DNA of 64,000 nt from Streptomyces sp. KL109B (GTDB lineage: Bacteria; Actinomycetota; Actinomycetes; Streptomycetales; Streptomycetaceae), in assembly GCF_030766935.1 (NCBI RefSeq), contig NZ_JASERL010000009.1, positions 290,135-354,134 of the forward strand, given 5' to 3'. The stretch's first letter is position 1, and each line of letters begins with the position of its first letter. This document shows positions 26,373-34,659 of this stretch, in pieces. Under the pieces are notes generated by a model. That model searched no databases. It worked only from the letters and a program-made list of their open reading frames with translations, and was not told the origin of the DNA. The translations under genes and the position numbers were made by a program.

Positions 26373-27764
26373 TCAGGCGAAGCGGGGCAGGAACTGGGCC
26401 TGGGCGCCCAGCAGTTCGTCCGTCAGGGCGGCGGCCGCGTCCCGGTCGGTGACCGCGCCGTCGGCGATGACGGCCTCGACCGCCATGTCGCGGTCGCCGG
26501 TCATCGCGGCCTCGACCGCGAGGTCCACGGGCGCCAGGCGCCGCGCGAGGATCGCGGTCAGCGGCGTCGACAGGTCGGGGACCCGCAGCTGACGCAGGCC
26601 CCGCGCCGTGGCCACGGCCGGGATCTCCAGCGCGGCCCCGTCCGGCAGGCCAGGGACACTGCCCCGGTTCGGCACGTTCACCGAGAACATCTCCCGCCGG
26701 TCGAACGTGATCGACCGGATGATCGCGAGGAGTTGCTCCTGCTCCCCGGTGGACCGGTCGAACGCGGACGCGTCGAGCGGCGCGTCCCCCTCGGCCTGAG
26801 TGCGCATCGACTGGTAGCGCTCCTCGCCCCACGCGAGGATCTCCGGCACGGAGAACGCGTCGACGCCCAGCTTCTTCCCGTAGTAGTCGCCGCCCGCCCA
26901 ACGTTCGGGGAAGAACTCCACGACGTGCCGGTCATTGGCCGCCGGGTACGCGCCGTACGTACGGAAGAACTCCCAGGAGAACGGGTTGTGCCACGCCTTG
27001 CCGTTCTCCCAGATCGCGCCGATGTCGTCCGGGTGCGGCGGCTCGGCGAGTTCGCGCTCCATCCGCTCCCGCACGACGGGCCAGGCGTCCTGGCCGCGGT
27101 GGCGGAAGTCGTAGATGAACGTGAGGTGGTTGATCCCCGCGTACAGCGTCGACGTCTCCTCGAACGGCAGCCCGGCGAACGCGGCGAGTTCCCGCTGCAC
27201 GTGGTGCATGCCGTGGCACAGGCCGATGACTTCGGCGCCCGCGTACCGGGTGATCGCCTGGACGTTGGCGGTCATCGGGTTGCTGTAGTTGAAGAAGTAG
27301 GCGTCGGGGGCGAGTTCGACGATGTCGCGCGCGATGTCGACCATGACGGGCGTGGTGCGCAGCAGCCGGGAGATGCCGCCGGGCAGGACGGAGTCGCCGA
27401 CCGGCTGGAAGACGCCGTGCCGCTGGCAGATCTCGTGGTCCGTCTGCCACGCGGGCCGCCCGCCGACGCCCACACAGGTCACGACGTAGTCCGCGCCGGG
27501 CAGTTCGCCGCGCCGGTCGGTGGACGACCGTACGGTGATGCGCTTCTCGGCACCGCGCGCCTCGACCATGCGCTCGGCGAGGCGCGCGGTGACGGAGAGG
27601 GCCTCGGGGTTGACGTCGACGAGCCGGATCTCCCAGGAGCCGAGGTCGTCCGCGCCGATCAGATCGGCGAGCAGGCCGCGGGTGAAGACGGCGCTGCCGG
27701 CGCCGATGAGCACGAGGGAGCGTCGGTCGGGGGTGCTGGCTGAGTCGGGGGTGCTGGCTGACAC
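26373..27764 (-). CDS. glycoside hydrolase family 4 enzyme (CHG type, alpha-glucuronidase/galacturonidase-like)
   Basis: 463 residues. GH4 enzymes use NAD and a divalent metal to cleave glycosides by an oxidation-elimination route. Visible: SLVLIGAGSAVFTRGLL (NAD), NPEALSVTARLAERMV, YFFNYSNPMTA, the metal-binding Cys-His in GLCHGMHH (Cys183-His184) and INHLTFIYD (His213). In GH4 the residue set after Cys tracks specificity; CHG is the set reported for alpha-glucuronidases rather than CHE (alpha-glucosidases) or CHS (alpha-galactosidases). That points to an alpha-linked uronic acid. GTG start at 27764 with AAAGGAC upstream; an 18-base duplication encodes the N-terminal STPDSASTPD. Confidence 0.87.
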   Translation of the reverse strand: MSASTPDSASTPDRRSLVLIGAGSAVFTRGLLADLIGADDLGSWEIRLVDVNPEALSVTARLAERMVEARGAEKRITVRSSTDRRGELPGADYVVTCVGVGGRPAWQTDHEICQRHGVFQPVGDSVLPGGISRLLRTTPVMVDIARDIVELAPDAYFFNYSNPMTANVQAITRYAGAEVIGLCHGMHHVQRELAAFAGLPFEETSTLYAGINHLTFIYDFRHRGQDAWPVVRERMERELAEPPHPDDIGAIWENGKAWHNPFSWEFFRTYGAYPAANDRHVVEFFPERWAGGDYYGKKLGVDAFSVPEILAWGEERYQSMRTQAEGDAPLDASAFDRSTGEQEQLLAIIRSITFDRREMFSVNVPNRGSVPGLPDGAALEIPAVATARGLRQLRVPDLSTPLTAILARRLAPVDLAVEAAMTGDRDMAVEAVIADGAVTDRDAAAALTDELLGAQAQFLPRFA

Positions 27765-27898
27765 GAGCTTGTCCTTTCGGGGGCGTTCTTCCGGAGGCCC
27801 GTCCCGGAGGAGGGCGCGCGGCGGAGCGGTTGCGGTGGGGAGTGCGGTGGGAGTGCCGTGGCCGGGTCAAGTGGTGGGTGCGGGGCGGCAGTTCGCCG

Positions 27899-27938
27899 GG
27901 TCACCGGGTCACCGAGTCACTGGGTCACTGGGTCACCA
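27899..27938. repeat. five 8-bp RGTCACYG repeats over the kinase stop codon
   Basis: GGTCACCG, GGTCACCG, AGTCACTG, GGTCACTG, GGTCACCA follow each other. The stop of the BadF-type kinase lies in the third unit. Similar GTCAC(C/T)GAG octamers cover the stop of the IclR gene near 51165-51195. Confidence 0.75.
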
Positions 27939-28852
27939 GCGAACCGGGCGGCGAGCAGGGCCGCGCCGACCGCGGGGGAGTCGCGCGGCGGACGGATGTC
28001 GTACGGCTCCGGGTAGGCGGCGAGGGCGTCGGTGAACGCCTCGCGTACGCGGTCCTCCGTGAACACACCACCCGACCAGGACACGGGGACCGTCTCTTCG
28101 GGTGCTGCCGCCACGGCGTGCCGGGCGGCGCGGGCCAGTGCGGCCAACTCCTCGCCGGCCCGGGCGAGGATGCGCGCGCACCGCGCGTCGCCGTCCGCCG
28201 CGGCCTCGGACACGTACCGGCTCAACGCGGCGACGGACGTGCGGTCGGGGCGGCTCAGGAGCATGACGTCGACGAGCTCCAGGTCGCTGTCGAGCGCGAG
28301 ACGGCTCCGCAGCAGGGCGTGCAGCGGACCGGGCGGCATGCGGCCGTCGCTCATGCGCGAGAACAGGTTCAGGCCCTGGACGGCGATCCAGTACCCGGAG
28401 CCCTCGTCGCCGAACAGCTCGCCCCAGCCGCCGGTGCGTGCCTCCCGGCCGCGCAGGACGCCGTACGCCATCGAGCCCGTGCCGCTGATGACGTTGACGC
28501 CGTCGGCGAGCCCGAGCGATCCGGCCCAGCCGCACATCATGTCGTTGCCGACGGCGTACCGGTCGTGTCCGAGGACCCGCGCGGGAAGCGCGTCCAGTGC
28601 CTCGGTGAGACGCGGCGACTCACCGTGTGCGGGCAGCCCGAAGTACGCGTGCTTCAGCCGCGTGGGATCGGTGCCCGCCCGCCGGCACACGGCCGTGATG
28701 CCTTCGCGCAGCACGGTCCGCGCGGTGTCCATGCCGTGCTCCCCGGGCGCGGGCGAGGTGGACGGTCCTTCGGCCTCGGCGAGCACGGCGCCGGAGGCGT
28801 CCACGATCGTGAAGGCGGTCTTCGTGCCGCCGCCGTCGACTCCGAGATACAT
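27917..28852 (-). CDS. BadF/BadG/BcrA/BcrD ATPase family sugar kinase (N-acetylglucosamine kinase-like)
   Basis: 311 residues of the ASKHA fold. YLGVDGGGTKTAFTIVDASG is the phosphate-1 loop, AVGNDMMCGWAGSLGLADGVNVISGTGSMAYGV the catalytic Asp and phosphate-2 region, and RTGGWGELFGDEGSGYWIA the family block seen in NAG kinases. It would phosphorylate an amino sugar or its derivative taken up unphosphorylated. The SIS-domain gene lies 22 bases upstream in the same operon. A 152-base gap separates it from the GH4 gene downstream; it contains octamer repeats and little else. Confidence 0.85.
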   Translation of the reverse strand: MYLGVDGGGTKTAFTIVDASGAVLAEAEGPSTSPAPGEHGMDTARTVLREGITAVCRRAGTDPTRLKHAYFGLPAHGESPRLTEALDALPARVLGHDRYAVGNDMMCGWAGSLGLADGVNVISGTGSMAYGVLRGREARTGGWGELFGDEGSGYWIAVQGLNLFSRMSDGRMPPGPLHALLRSRLALDSDLELVDVMLLSRPDRTSVAALSRYVSEAAADGDARCARILARAGEELAALARAARHAVAAAPEETVPVSWSGGVFTEDRVREAFTDALAAYPEPYDIRPPRDSPAVGAALLAARFAGDPVTQ

Positions 28853-28874
28853 GGTGTGCCGCGTCCCTTTCCGT

Positions 28875-30056
28875 TCAGGAGGTGGGCAGAGGGTGGATCG
28901 TGACGCCCTGGACGACGCGGTTGACCTCGCCGTCGGGGAACGGGTTGTCGGGCCGCACGCCCTGGGCCAACGAGGCGTTCAGCGCCACGAGTTGGGCGCA
29001 CAGCACGGCGGGCAGCGCCAGGGCGGAGTCGTCGGCGTCGGCCATGCCCTCCACGAGCCACGTACGGTCGGCCGGGAGCCCGTCGGCGCGTGCGGCGACC
29101 GCCACCACGTGTCCGGCGGGCAGCGCGGCGCTCAACTCCCGGAAGATGTCGACGTCGTACTGGCGTGTGTAGGCGTCGTTCGACACGTAGACGACGACCG
29201 CCGTACGCCGGGTCAGGAACGCCTTGGGCCCGTGCCGGAAGCCCAGGGACGAGTCGGCGAGAGCGGTGACCGCGCCGCCGGTCAGCTCCAGGAGCTTGAG
29301 CGCGGACTCGCCTGCCAGGGCCCGGAGCGCGCCGCTGCCGACGTAGACGAAACGGTCGAGCCCCCGGTCGACCAACTCGGCGGTGCGGTCGGCGACTTCG
29401 CCGGACAGCAGGGCCGTGGCCGCGGCCTGGCAGTCGTCCAACCCTCGGACGCGGTCACCGCCGACGGCCAGGAGCGCCGCGAGGAGCATGCACGTCAGGC
29501 TGGACGTCATGGCGAAGCCCTGGTCCTCGGACTCCGGCGGGGTGAGCAGGACGTAGGAGTCCGCGCGGCCCTGATGCAGGGCGGCGAGGGAGCCCTCCGC
29601 GTTGCAGGTGATGACGAGGTGGGCGCGGTGGGCGAGCAGTTGGTCGGCGATCCCGGTCGCGGCGAGGCTCTCGGGGCTGTTGCCGGAACGCGCGAAGGAG
29701 ACGAGCAGTGTCGGTCTGTCGCTCTCCTCGAAGCACGCCGTCGGGTCGGCCGTGATGTCCGTCGTCGCGACGGCCTCGACCGTACGACCCGTCGCTCTCG
29801 CCAGCGCCGGGCGGGCGATCTCCCCGGCGTACGCGGAGGTGCCCGCGCCCGTGAGCACGATCCGCAGCCGCGGTTCGGCGAGCAGGGGCCCCAGGAACGC
29901 GTCGAGCGCGACGCGCTCCTCGCCCACGCGGGCCGTCATCTCGGCCCACAGGCGCGGTTGTTGGCGTATCTCCCGATGCGTGTGGGCGGCGCCCGGTGGG
30001 ACGGTCGGGCGGTCGGCGGTGTCGGGATCGGCGGGGTCGGCGGCGGCGGTCTTCAC
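28875..30056 (-). CDS. SIS domain sugar isomerase/deaminase (AgaS-like)
   Basis: 393 residues with two SIS domains: RIVLTGAGTSAYAGEIARPALAR and LLVSFARSGNSPESLAATGIADQL in the first, FVYVGSGALRALAGESALKLLELTGGAVTALADSSLGFRHGPKAFL in the second. This layout is that of AgaS/GlmS-isomerase-like proteins, which deaminate and isomerise galactosamine- or glucosamine-6-phosphate. With the upstream kinase-type gene and the class II aldolase at 38.4 kb it resembles a GalNAc/GalN (Aga) pathway. GTG start at 30056 with AAGGAG six bases before. A stretch before the first domain is Asp/Pro-rich and dispensable-looking. Confidence 0.85.
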   Translation of the reverse strand: MKTAAADPADPDTADRPTVPPGAAHTHREIRQQPRLWAEMTARVGEERVALDAFLGPLLAEPRLRIVLTGAGTSAYAGEIARPALARATGRTVEAVATTDITADPTACFEESDRPTLLVSFARSGNSPESLAATGIADQLLAHRAHLVITCNAEGSLAALHQGRADSYVLLTPPESEDQGFAMTSSLTCMLLAALLAVGGDRVRGLDDCQAAATALLSGEVADRTAELVDRGLDRFVYVGSGALRALAGESALKLLELTGGAVTALADSSLGFRHGPKAFLTRRTAVVVYVSNDAYTRQYDVDIFRELSAALPAGHVVAVAARADGLPADRTWLVEGMADADDSALALPAVLCAQLVALNASLAQGVRPDNPFPDGEVNRVVQGVTIHPLPTS

Positions 30057-30086
30057 AAGGACTCCTTCGTGCGTGGAGGGCGGGGG

Positions 30087-31094
30087 TCAGCCTCGGTGGA
30101 CGGGGCGAGGCTCGTCGTCCGGAGCGGGCGTCAGTCTGCTCATGAGCGCGGTCGCGGCGGGCGTGGCGCCGTCCGGGCCGGTGTCCCGCAGATGCCAGAG
30201 CTGTCCGCCGCGGCGTACGACGAGGTCCGTGCGGCCCGGCTCGTAGGAGATCGGCGTGGCCGCGAGTGCGGTGACGTCCCCGGACCCGGGCAGTGCCAGC
30301 CGGCGTGTCGGGCCGGGGTGTCCTGGCGTGAGGACGTCGAGCCATGGGCCCTCGGACCATACGTAGATCCGCGCGCCGTCGCCGTCGCCGTCGCCGTCGT
30401 CTTGGGCGACGGCGGTGGTGACCGTGCCCGCCGGAACCGGGTGTGTGTCTCCGGTGGGGGAGAGGTAGCGGCCTTCGCGGTCTCCGGTCAGGACGACCCC
30501 GGGGCGTGCCCCGGCCCCGTCCCGGAGTGCCACCAGCGCCATCGCGGTCCATCGGGAGTCGGTGAGGAGGTGGTGCGCCGGTGTGGCGTCGGACCATGTG
30601 AGGTGCGGATAGGCCGATGTGTCCGCGCGCAGCAGGCGTGGTTCGCCGTCGGTGCCCAGGAAGCCGGTCCACAGCGTGCCGTTGGCGGTCTCCGTCGCCG
30701 TGACCGCGCGAGCGGGGCCGCCGGGCGGGGGCGGTTCCGTGGTGAACGCGGCCTCGGGGCTCCAGCGCAGCCGGTGGGACGAGTCGCCGCAGCGGGCGGT
30801 GAGTTCGAGGTGGTGCGGACCGTGCCTGCTCTGCAGGACGCCGACGTCGTCGTAGCGACGGCCCGTCGCGAAGCGCAGTGCGCCGCTCCACTCACCGGGC
30901 GGCGGGCCGCCGGGCGCGGGAGCGGTGTCCTGCGGGTCACTGTTGAACCACAGCACCCACAGTCCGTCGTCTTCGTCGCAGAGGACGAGTTCCAGGTTCC
31001 CGCGGACACCGTAACGTCCCTGCGCGAGACCGATTCCGCCCCGGGACACCGGGGGTGACGCGACGCGGGGGGAGAGAGAAGGGGGAGCAGCCAT
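30087..31094 (-). CDS. hypothetical protein, first gene of the leftward operon
   Basis: 335 residues, not recognised. It lacks a signal peptide or membrane helix and has recurring short strands with WVLWFNSD, WSGALRFATG, LWTGFLGTDG, IYVWSEGPWLDVLTPG and QLWHLRDTGPDG, separated by Gly/Asp/Pro loops. The spacing of Trp/Gly-containing strands suggests a beta-propeller, which is inference. A (DG)n run near residue 240 comes from a GCCGTC DNA repeat. The ATG at 31094 has AAGGTG before it; an in-frame ATG at 31154 would reach into the operator region and is less likely. It precedes the AgaS-like gene by 30 bases. Confidence 0.6.
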   Translation of the reverse strand: MAAPPSLSPRVASPPVSRGGIGLAQGRYGVRGNLELVLCDEDDGLWVLWFNSDPQDTAPAPGGPPPGEWSGALRFATGRRYDDVGVLQSRHGPHHLELTARCGDSSHRLRWSPEAAFTTEPPPPGGPARAVTATETANGTLWTGFLGTDGEPRLLRADTSAYPHLTWSDATPAHHLLTDSRWTAMALVALRDGAGARPGVVLTGDREGRYLSPTGDTHPVPAGTVTTAVAQDDGDGDGDGARIYVWSEGPWLDVLTPGHPGPTRRLALPGSGDVTALAATPISYEPGRTDLVVRRGGQLWHLRDTGPDGATPAATALMSRLTPAPDDEPRPVHRG

Positions 31095-31144
31095 GGGACA
31101 CCTTTCCGTCGGCCGGGAGCGCCACAGCGGCAGCCTATTCACAC

Positions 31145-31180
31145 CCATTAACAAGCGTCAATGAGCAGAAGTGAGCAACA
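31145..31180. promoter_or_regulatory. operator-like element between the leftward operon and the Rossmann-protein gene
   Basis: CATTAACAAGCGTC followed by two TGAGCA repeats ten bases apart (31162 and 31172, the latter TGAGCAACA). Read on the minus strand it contains GACGCTTGTTAATG, close to GACGTGCTTGTTATTG of the importer operator at 33211-33243. Probably a target of one of the nearby DeoR proteins. Confidence 0.5.
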
Positions 31181-31188
31181 ATGCGCGA

Positions 31189-31218
31189 TGAGCCACTCGA
31201 CAGTGAGCCACTCGACAG
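31189..31218. repeat. 15-bp tandem duplication TGAGCCACTCGACAG
   Basis: Two perfect copies in the leader of the Rossmann-fold gene, just after the TGAGCA operator-like repeats. If the upstream ATG at 31181 were used, it would encode two EPLDS-like units. Confidence 0.85.
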
Positions 31219-31231
31219 GAAGGCCCTGGTG

Positions 31232-31867
31232 ATGTCAGAACGCACCGAACGCGCCGAACGCACCCAGCGAACAGGCGGGCAGGTACTGGTCGTTGGCGCG
31301 ACCCGCATCCTGCGCCCCGCCGTCACCGCGCTGAGCGGGAGAGCCGTGTCCGTGACGGCCGTCGCCCGTTCCACGGCCGACCTGCGCGAGCTCGCGGATG
31401 AGCACCCGGGCCGTGTCTCCGCGCTCGCCGCGGACGTCACGGCGCCCGACTTCCGCTCGGTGCTGCGCGGAACGGCCGAGCGCGCGCCGCTGACCGGGGC
31501 CGTGGTGTACGCCCCCGCCCTGCCGCCCGGAACGCTGGCGGAACTCGTCGGCTCCGTCGTCGTCGGCCCGGTCGTCGTTCTCGCGACGAGCGAGTGGGCC
31601 GCGCCGTCCCCCTCCGGTGCGGACGAGGGTGCGGGTGCGGACACCGACGTGTGGACGCCCAACGACCTTCCCGCGGGCGCCCGTTCGGGAGCGGTGAGCA
31701 GGCTTCTCGTGCTCGGCTGGCACGAGGGCGGGCCCGCGCCGCGCCGGCAGACGCGGTGGCACACGCCGCACGAGATCTCCGCCGCCGCGCTCGACCTGCT
31801 GGGCGCCCCGGCCGACCGCGACATGACGCTGGGCGCCGTCCGGCCGTGGACGTCACGCCCGAGGTGA
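31232..31867 (+). CDS. short-chain dehydrogenase-like Rossmann-fold protein
   Basis: 211 residues. QVLVVGATRILRPAVTALSGRAVSVTAVARSTADLRELADEHPGRVSALAADVTAP is a Rossmann nucleotide-binding start with GATxIL in place of the SDR TGxxxGIG, and the Arg of VARS would suit NADP. The Tyr-x3-Lys catalytic pair of classical SDRs is not visible, so it may be a divergent or non-catalytic member. The ATG at 31232 has GGAAGG eight bases upstream; 31181 is an in-frame alternative but lies among the repeats. It is divergent from the 30087-31094 gene across an operator-like region and precedes a DeoR gene. Confidence 0.65.
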   Translation: MSERTERAERTQRTGGQVLVVGATRILRPAVTALSGRAVSVTAVARSTADLRELADEHPGRVSALAADVTAPDFRSVLRGTAERAPLTGAVVYAPALPPGTLAELVGSVVVGPVVVLATSEWAAPSPSGADEGAGADTDVWTPNDLPAGARSGAVSRLLVLGWHEGGPAPRRQTRWHTPHEISAAALDLLGAPADRDMTLGAVRPWTSRPR

Positions 31868-32042
31868 CCCAACGGTCGGGTGGTCGCCTGGTCACCGCAC
31901 CCGGCGGAGTCAACTTCTCGCAAGGATGAGCAACGCCAGTAAGCTTCCTGTGCGGCCGCCGGGCCACCGCCGGCCGAGGAATCCGCGAGTGCCGAGACCG
32001 AGCAGGTCGACGCACCGAAGCCGAGGGAAGTGGGACCGGGCG

Positions 32043-32801
32043 ATGCTGGGCGCCGAGCGAAGGAAGAGGCTGCTTCATGTGGTGCGCGCGGAAGGCGTCG
32101 CCCATGTGGGCAAGCTCGCCGAGCGCCTGGACGTCAGCCCGTCGACGATCCGCAGGGATCTGTCCGCGCTGCAGTCCCAGGGCCTGCTGAACCGCACCCA
32201 CGGCGGCGCGATGGCCGAGGCCGTCCAGGCCGACGAGCCGGACCGGCCGCAGCGCAGCGGCTTCGCCTCCTGGGAGAAGAGCAAGCTCGCGAGCGCCGCC
32301 GTGGAGCACATCGCACCCGGCGCCACGATCCTCATCACGGGCGGCACCACCACGGCGGCGATGGTGCCGCTGCTCGACGGCATCGAGCGGCTGACCGTGG
32401 TCACGAACTCGCTCCATCTGGCAGGCGAGCTCGCCCAGTTCGAGGACATCAGCACCGTCGTCCTCGGCGGCTACCTGCGCCACCGCGAGATGTCCCTGCT
32501 CGGCCACCTGACGCGGCAGGCGCTGGAGGAGCTGCAGGTGGACGAGGCGTTCGTGGGGGCGTACGGCATCACGGACGCCGGGATCAGCGGCGCGCACGTG
32601 GACGAGGCGGAGACCGACCGCTGGCTGCTCTCGCGCGTCCGGCGGATCACGGCCCTGGTCGACGGCTCGAAGTTCGGCCGCTCGGGCCCCGTCCGGGTCG
32701 CTCCGGCCGACCGCCTGTACCGGGTGATCACCGACGCGTCGGCGCCCGAGGACGAACTGCGGGCGCTGCGCGCCGCCGGGGTGGACACCGTGCGGGTCTG
32801 A
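32043..32801 (+). CDS. DeoR family transcriptional regulator (first copy)
   Basis: 252 residues. N-terminal DeoR helix-turn-helix: MLGAERRKRLLHVVRAEGVAHVGKLAERLDVSPSTIRRDLSALQSQGLLNRTHGGA, then the sugar-phosphate-sensor domain with ILITGGTTTAAMVPLL, VVTNSLHLAGEL, VVLGGYLRHREMSLLG and FVGAYGITDAGISGAHVDEAE. I start at 32043, where DeoR proteins normally begin; the frame runs back to 31926 but that extension is Arg/Pro-rich and unlike the family. TGAGCAAC at 31927, matching half of the regulon operator, suggests autoregulation. It probably senses a phosphorylated sugar, as AgaR and GlpR do. Confidence 0.9.
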   Translation: MLGAERRKRLLHVVRAEGVAHVGKLAERLDVSPSTIRRDLSALQSQGLLNRTHGGAMAEAVQADEPDRPQRSGFASWEKSKLASAAVEHIAPGATILITGGTTTAAMVPLLDGIERLTVVTNSLHLAGELAQFEDISTVVLGGYLRHREMSLLGHLTRQALEELQVDEAFVGAYGITDAGISGAHVDEAETDRWLLSRVRRITALVDGSKFGRSGPVRVAPADRLYRVITDASAPEDELRALRAAGVDTVRV

Positions 32802-32815
32802 GCAGACCCGGTCGG

Positions 32816-33166
32816 TCAGTCACCCGTCGCCCGGGAGCCGGCCCACTCGACCCACACCTCTTCGCGCGGGACGCCCCAGCCCTCTGCCAACGCCGCCCTT
32901 GCCGCGTCCAACGCCCGTCGCGTCGCGTCCCGTCCGCGGTCGGAGCCGTGAACTACAGCCAGCGGCCACGCCGGCACGATTCCGTCGCCCGTGCTGGTCA
33001 CGGCCGCCGCGGAGAGAACCGCCACCACCCCGGAGGGCGGCAGCCCGAGCGCCGCCGCGACGTCGCCGCACAGGCGCTTCAGTCGTGCCGCGTCGGTGCT
33101 GTCGTCGGTGGTGTCGCCGATGGTGTCGTCGGAAGCCTTCGGTGCGGTCACCTGGATCACGGGCAT
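32816..33166 (-). CDS. tautomerase family (4-oxalocrotonate tautomerase-like) protein
   Basis: 116 residues. It begins MPVIQVTAPK, so after Met removal Pro1, the catalytic base of the tautomerase superfamily, would be exposed. A low-complexity Asp/Thr/Ser-rich insert (residues 11-27) follows the first strand. The remaining LKRLCGDVAAALGLPPSGVVAVLSAAAV and HGSDRGRDATRRALDAARAALAEGWGVPREEVWVEW fit a helix-strand tautomerase fold. It converges with the DeoR gene and is divergent from the importer operon. It may tautomerise an oxo acid of this pathway, which is inference. Confidence 0.65.
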   Translation of the reverse strand: MPVIQVTAPKASDDTIGDTTDDSTDAARLKRLCGDVAAALGLPPSGVVAVLSAAAVTSTGDGIVPAWPLAVVHGSDRGRDATRRALDAARAALAEGWGVPREEVWVEWAGSRATGD

Positions 33167-33210
33167 GCGCCGAGGCTAAGCCCGTGTCCCCAGAGCCAGT
33201 CAAGAAAAAA

Positions 33211-33243
33211 TGAGCAATAAAAATCAAGACGTGCTTGTTATTG
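33211..33243. promoter_or_regulatory. 33-bp regulon operator of the sugar-importer operon
   Basis: TGAGCAATA, four variable bases, TCAA, four variable bases, TGCTTGTTATTG. CAATAA and TTATTG form inverted arms. The same architecture with the same spacing occurs inverted at 41507-41539. It abuts and overlaps the -35 of the promoter below, as expected for repression. Confidence 0.7.
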
Positions 33244-33269
33244 ACCGACCTTGGCGGCGGCGACTACAA
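33241..33269 (+). promoter_or_regulatory. sigma-70-type promoter of the importer operon
   Basis: TTGACC (33241-33246), a 17-base spacer, and CTACAA (33264-33269), 60 bases upstream of the solute-binding protein start. Confidence 0.5.
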
Positions 33270-33328
33270 AGCAGGCATCAAGGCCTCACGAGGCCGAATC
33301 TCCCCCTTGACGACGGAGGTTGTGCACG

Positions 33329-34630
33329 ATGGCTGTCGCCAGACGAGCGGTCCTTGGCGCCGCCGTGGCGGGCGCCGGTGCGGTCGGCTTCACCCGGCGA
33401 TCCGGTTTCTCGCCCTCCAGCACGGGCTCGGCAGGAGCGGACACGCTCACCTTCTCGCTGTGGGGGGCCGACACCGAGATCGCGGCCTTCCAGGCCCTGG
33501 CCCGTGCCTACGAGCGCCGCCACCACGGGATCCGTGTGCAGATCAGGCTTGAGTCGTACCAGCAGATGTACACGAACATGGACGCGCTGCTCGCCGGAGG
33601 GCGCGCCCCCGACCTGTTCCGCTGCGACTACGCGAACCTCGGGATGTACAGCGCCAGCGGCCAACTCCTCGATCTCAGCCCCTACTTCGGCGACAAGGAA
33701 CGTGACGCGTTCCTGCCCGCCCTGTGGAAGGCGGTCTGCCACGAAGGCAAGCCGTACGCCGTCCCGCACCACACCGACACCACGGCGGTCCTGTACCGCA
33801 AGGACATGTTCCACAAGGCGGGCATCACCTCGGTGCCCACCTCGCTCGAAGAAGCCTGGACCTGGGACGAGTTCAGCGAGATATGCGCACGACTGCGCAA
33901 GAAGCTGCACGGCGTCTACCCCTTCGTCTACGGCTGGCAGCAGGCCGGCGCCTTCCGCTGGCTGACGTGGCTGTGGGAGGCCGGGGGCCGGCTCCTCGAC
34001 GACAGCCTCACGGCGCCGGCCATCGAATCCGCCGCCGGACTGCGCGCCCTGCGCTTCACCCAGGGCTTCTTCCGGGAGGGCTTCGTCCCGCCCAACACCT
34101 CGGTGAAGAGCGCCGCGTTCCCCGACTCGCTGCTCACCGCGGGCACCGTCGCCATGAGCTTCGCCGGTGACTTCCTGCTGCCCGTCATCGACCCGGCGCT
34201 CGACAAGGACCTCTACGGAGTCACCTTCCAGCCGCGCGGACGCCGCGCGGCCACCGACCTCGGCGGCAACGCGGTGGTGGCCACCCGCACCACAGAGAAC
34301 CCCGAACTCGCCGCCGACTTCCTCAAGTTCCTCGCGAACGAGGAGAACATGGCCCGCTTCTGCGAGCAGACCGTCGTCCTGCCCACCCGCCGGTCCCTGC
34401 TCGGCCGGCACCTCGACTACGCGGTACGGCCCGACCTCATGCCCGTGTACGCGGAGCAGGCCACGGCGCTCACCCCGGCCATGACGGAACAGGTCGCGAT
34501 CCCCGGCTTCGGCCGCATCAACTCGGCGCTGCAGGACGAACTCGAGGCCGCCTTCGTCAACCGACAGCCCGCCGAGGTCACGCTCCGGAACATCGCCGCG
34601 TCCACCCGGACCGCGCTGGCCTCCGTGTAA
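33329..34630 (+). CDS. sugar ABC transporter, extracellular solute-binding protein
   Basis: 433 residues, family 1 (MalE/UgpB-like). The N-terminus MAVARRAVLGAAVAGAGAVGF is a Tat-like signal with the twin Arg; there is no lipobox Cys. The mature part starts ADTLTFSLWGADTEIAAFQALARAYERRHHGIRVQI and has LDLSPYF, TTAVLYRKDMFHKAGITSVPTSLEEAWTWDEF and NAVVATRTTENPELAADFLKFLANEEN. GGAGG lies nine bases before the ATG. It feeds the two permeases that follow. The operator just upstream links it to the island's DeoR control. Confidence 0.92.
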   Translation: MAVARRAVLGAAVAGAGAVGFTRRSGFSPSSTGSAGADTLTFSLWGADTEIAAFQALARAYERRHHGIRVQIRLESYQQMYTNMDALLAGGRAPDLFRCDYANLGMYSASGQLLDLSPYFGDKERDAFLPALWKAVCHEGKPYAVPHHTDTTAVLYRKDMFHKAGITSVPTSLEEAWTWDEFSEICARLRKKLHGVYPFVYGWQQAGAFRWLTWLWEAGGRLLDDSLTAPAIESAAGLRALRFTQGFFREGFVPPNTSVKSAAFPDSLLTAGTVAMSFAGDFLLPVIDPALDKDLYGVTFQPRGRRAATDLGGNAVVATRTTENPELAADFLKFLANEENMARFCEQTVVLPTRRSLLGRHLDYAVRPDLMPVYAEQATALTPAMTEQVAIPGFGRINSALQDELEAAFVNRQPAEVTLRNIAASTRTALASV

Positions 34631-34659
34631 GGCCCTCCCCACCGCACACAGGAGTTGCC

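Noticed and set aside
28032..31058. A 1008-codon plus-strand frame
   Set aside because: Antisense shadow of the kinase, SIS and hypothetical genes, with low-complexity Arg/Ala/Ser composition.
31926..32042. N-terminal extension of the first DeoR regulator
   Set aside because: Arg/Pro-rich, no family similarity, and it contains the TGAGCAAC operator half-site; the family start is at 32043.
33210..33965. A plus-strand frame starting MSNKNQDVLV
   Set aside because: Overlaps the operator, promoter and solute-binding gene in another frame, with Arg/Ser/Pro-rich content.
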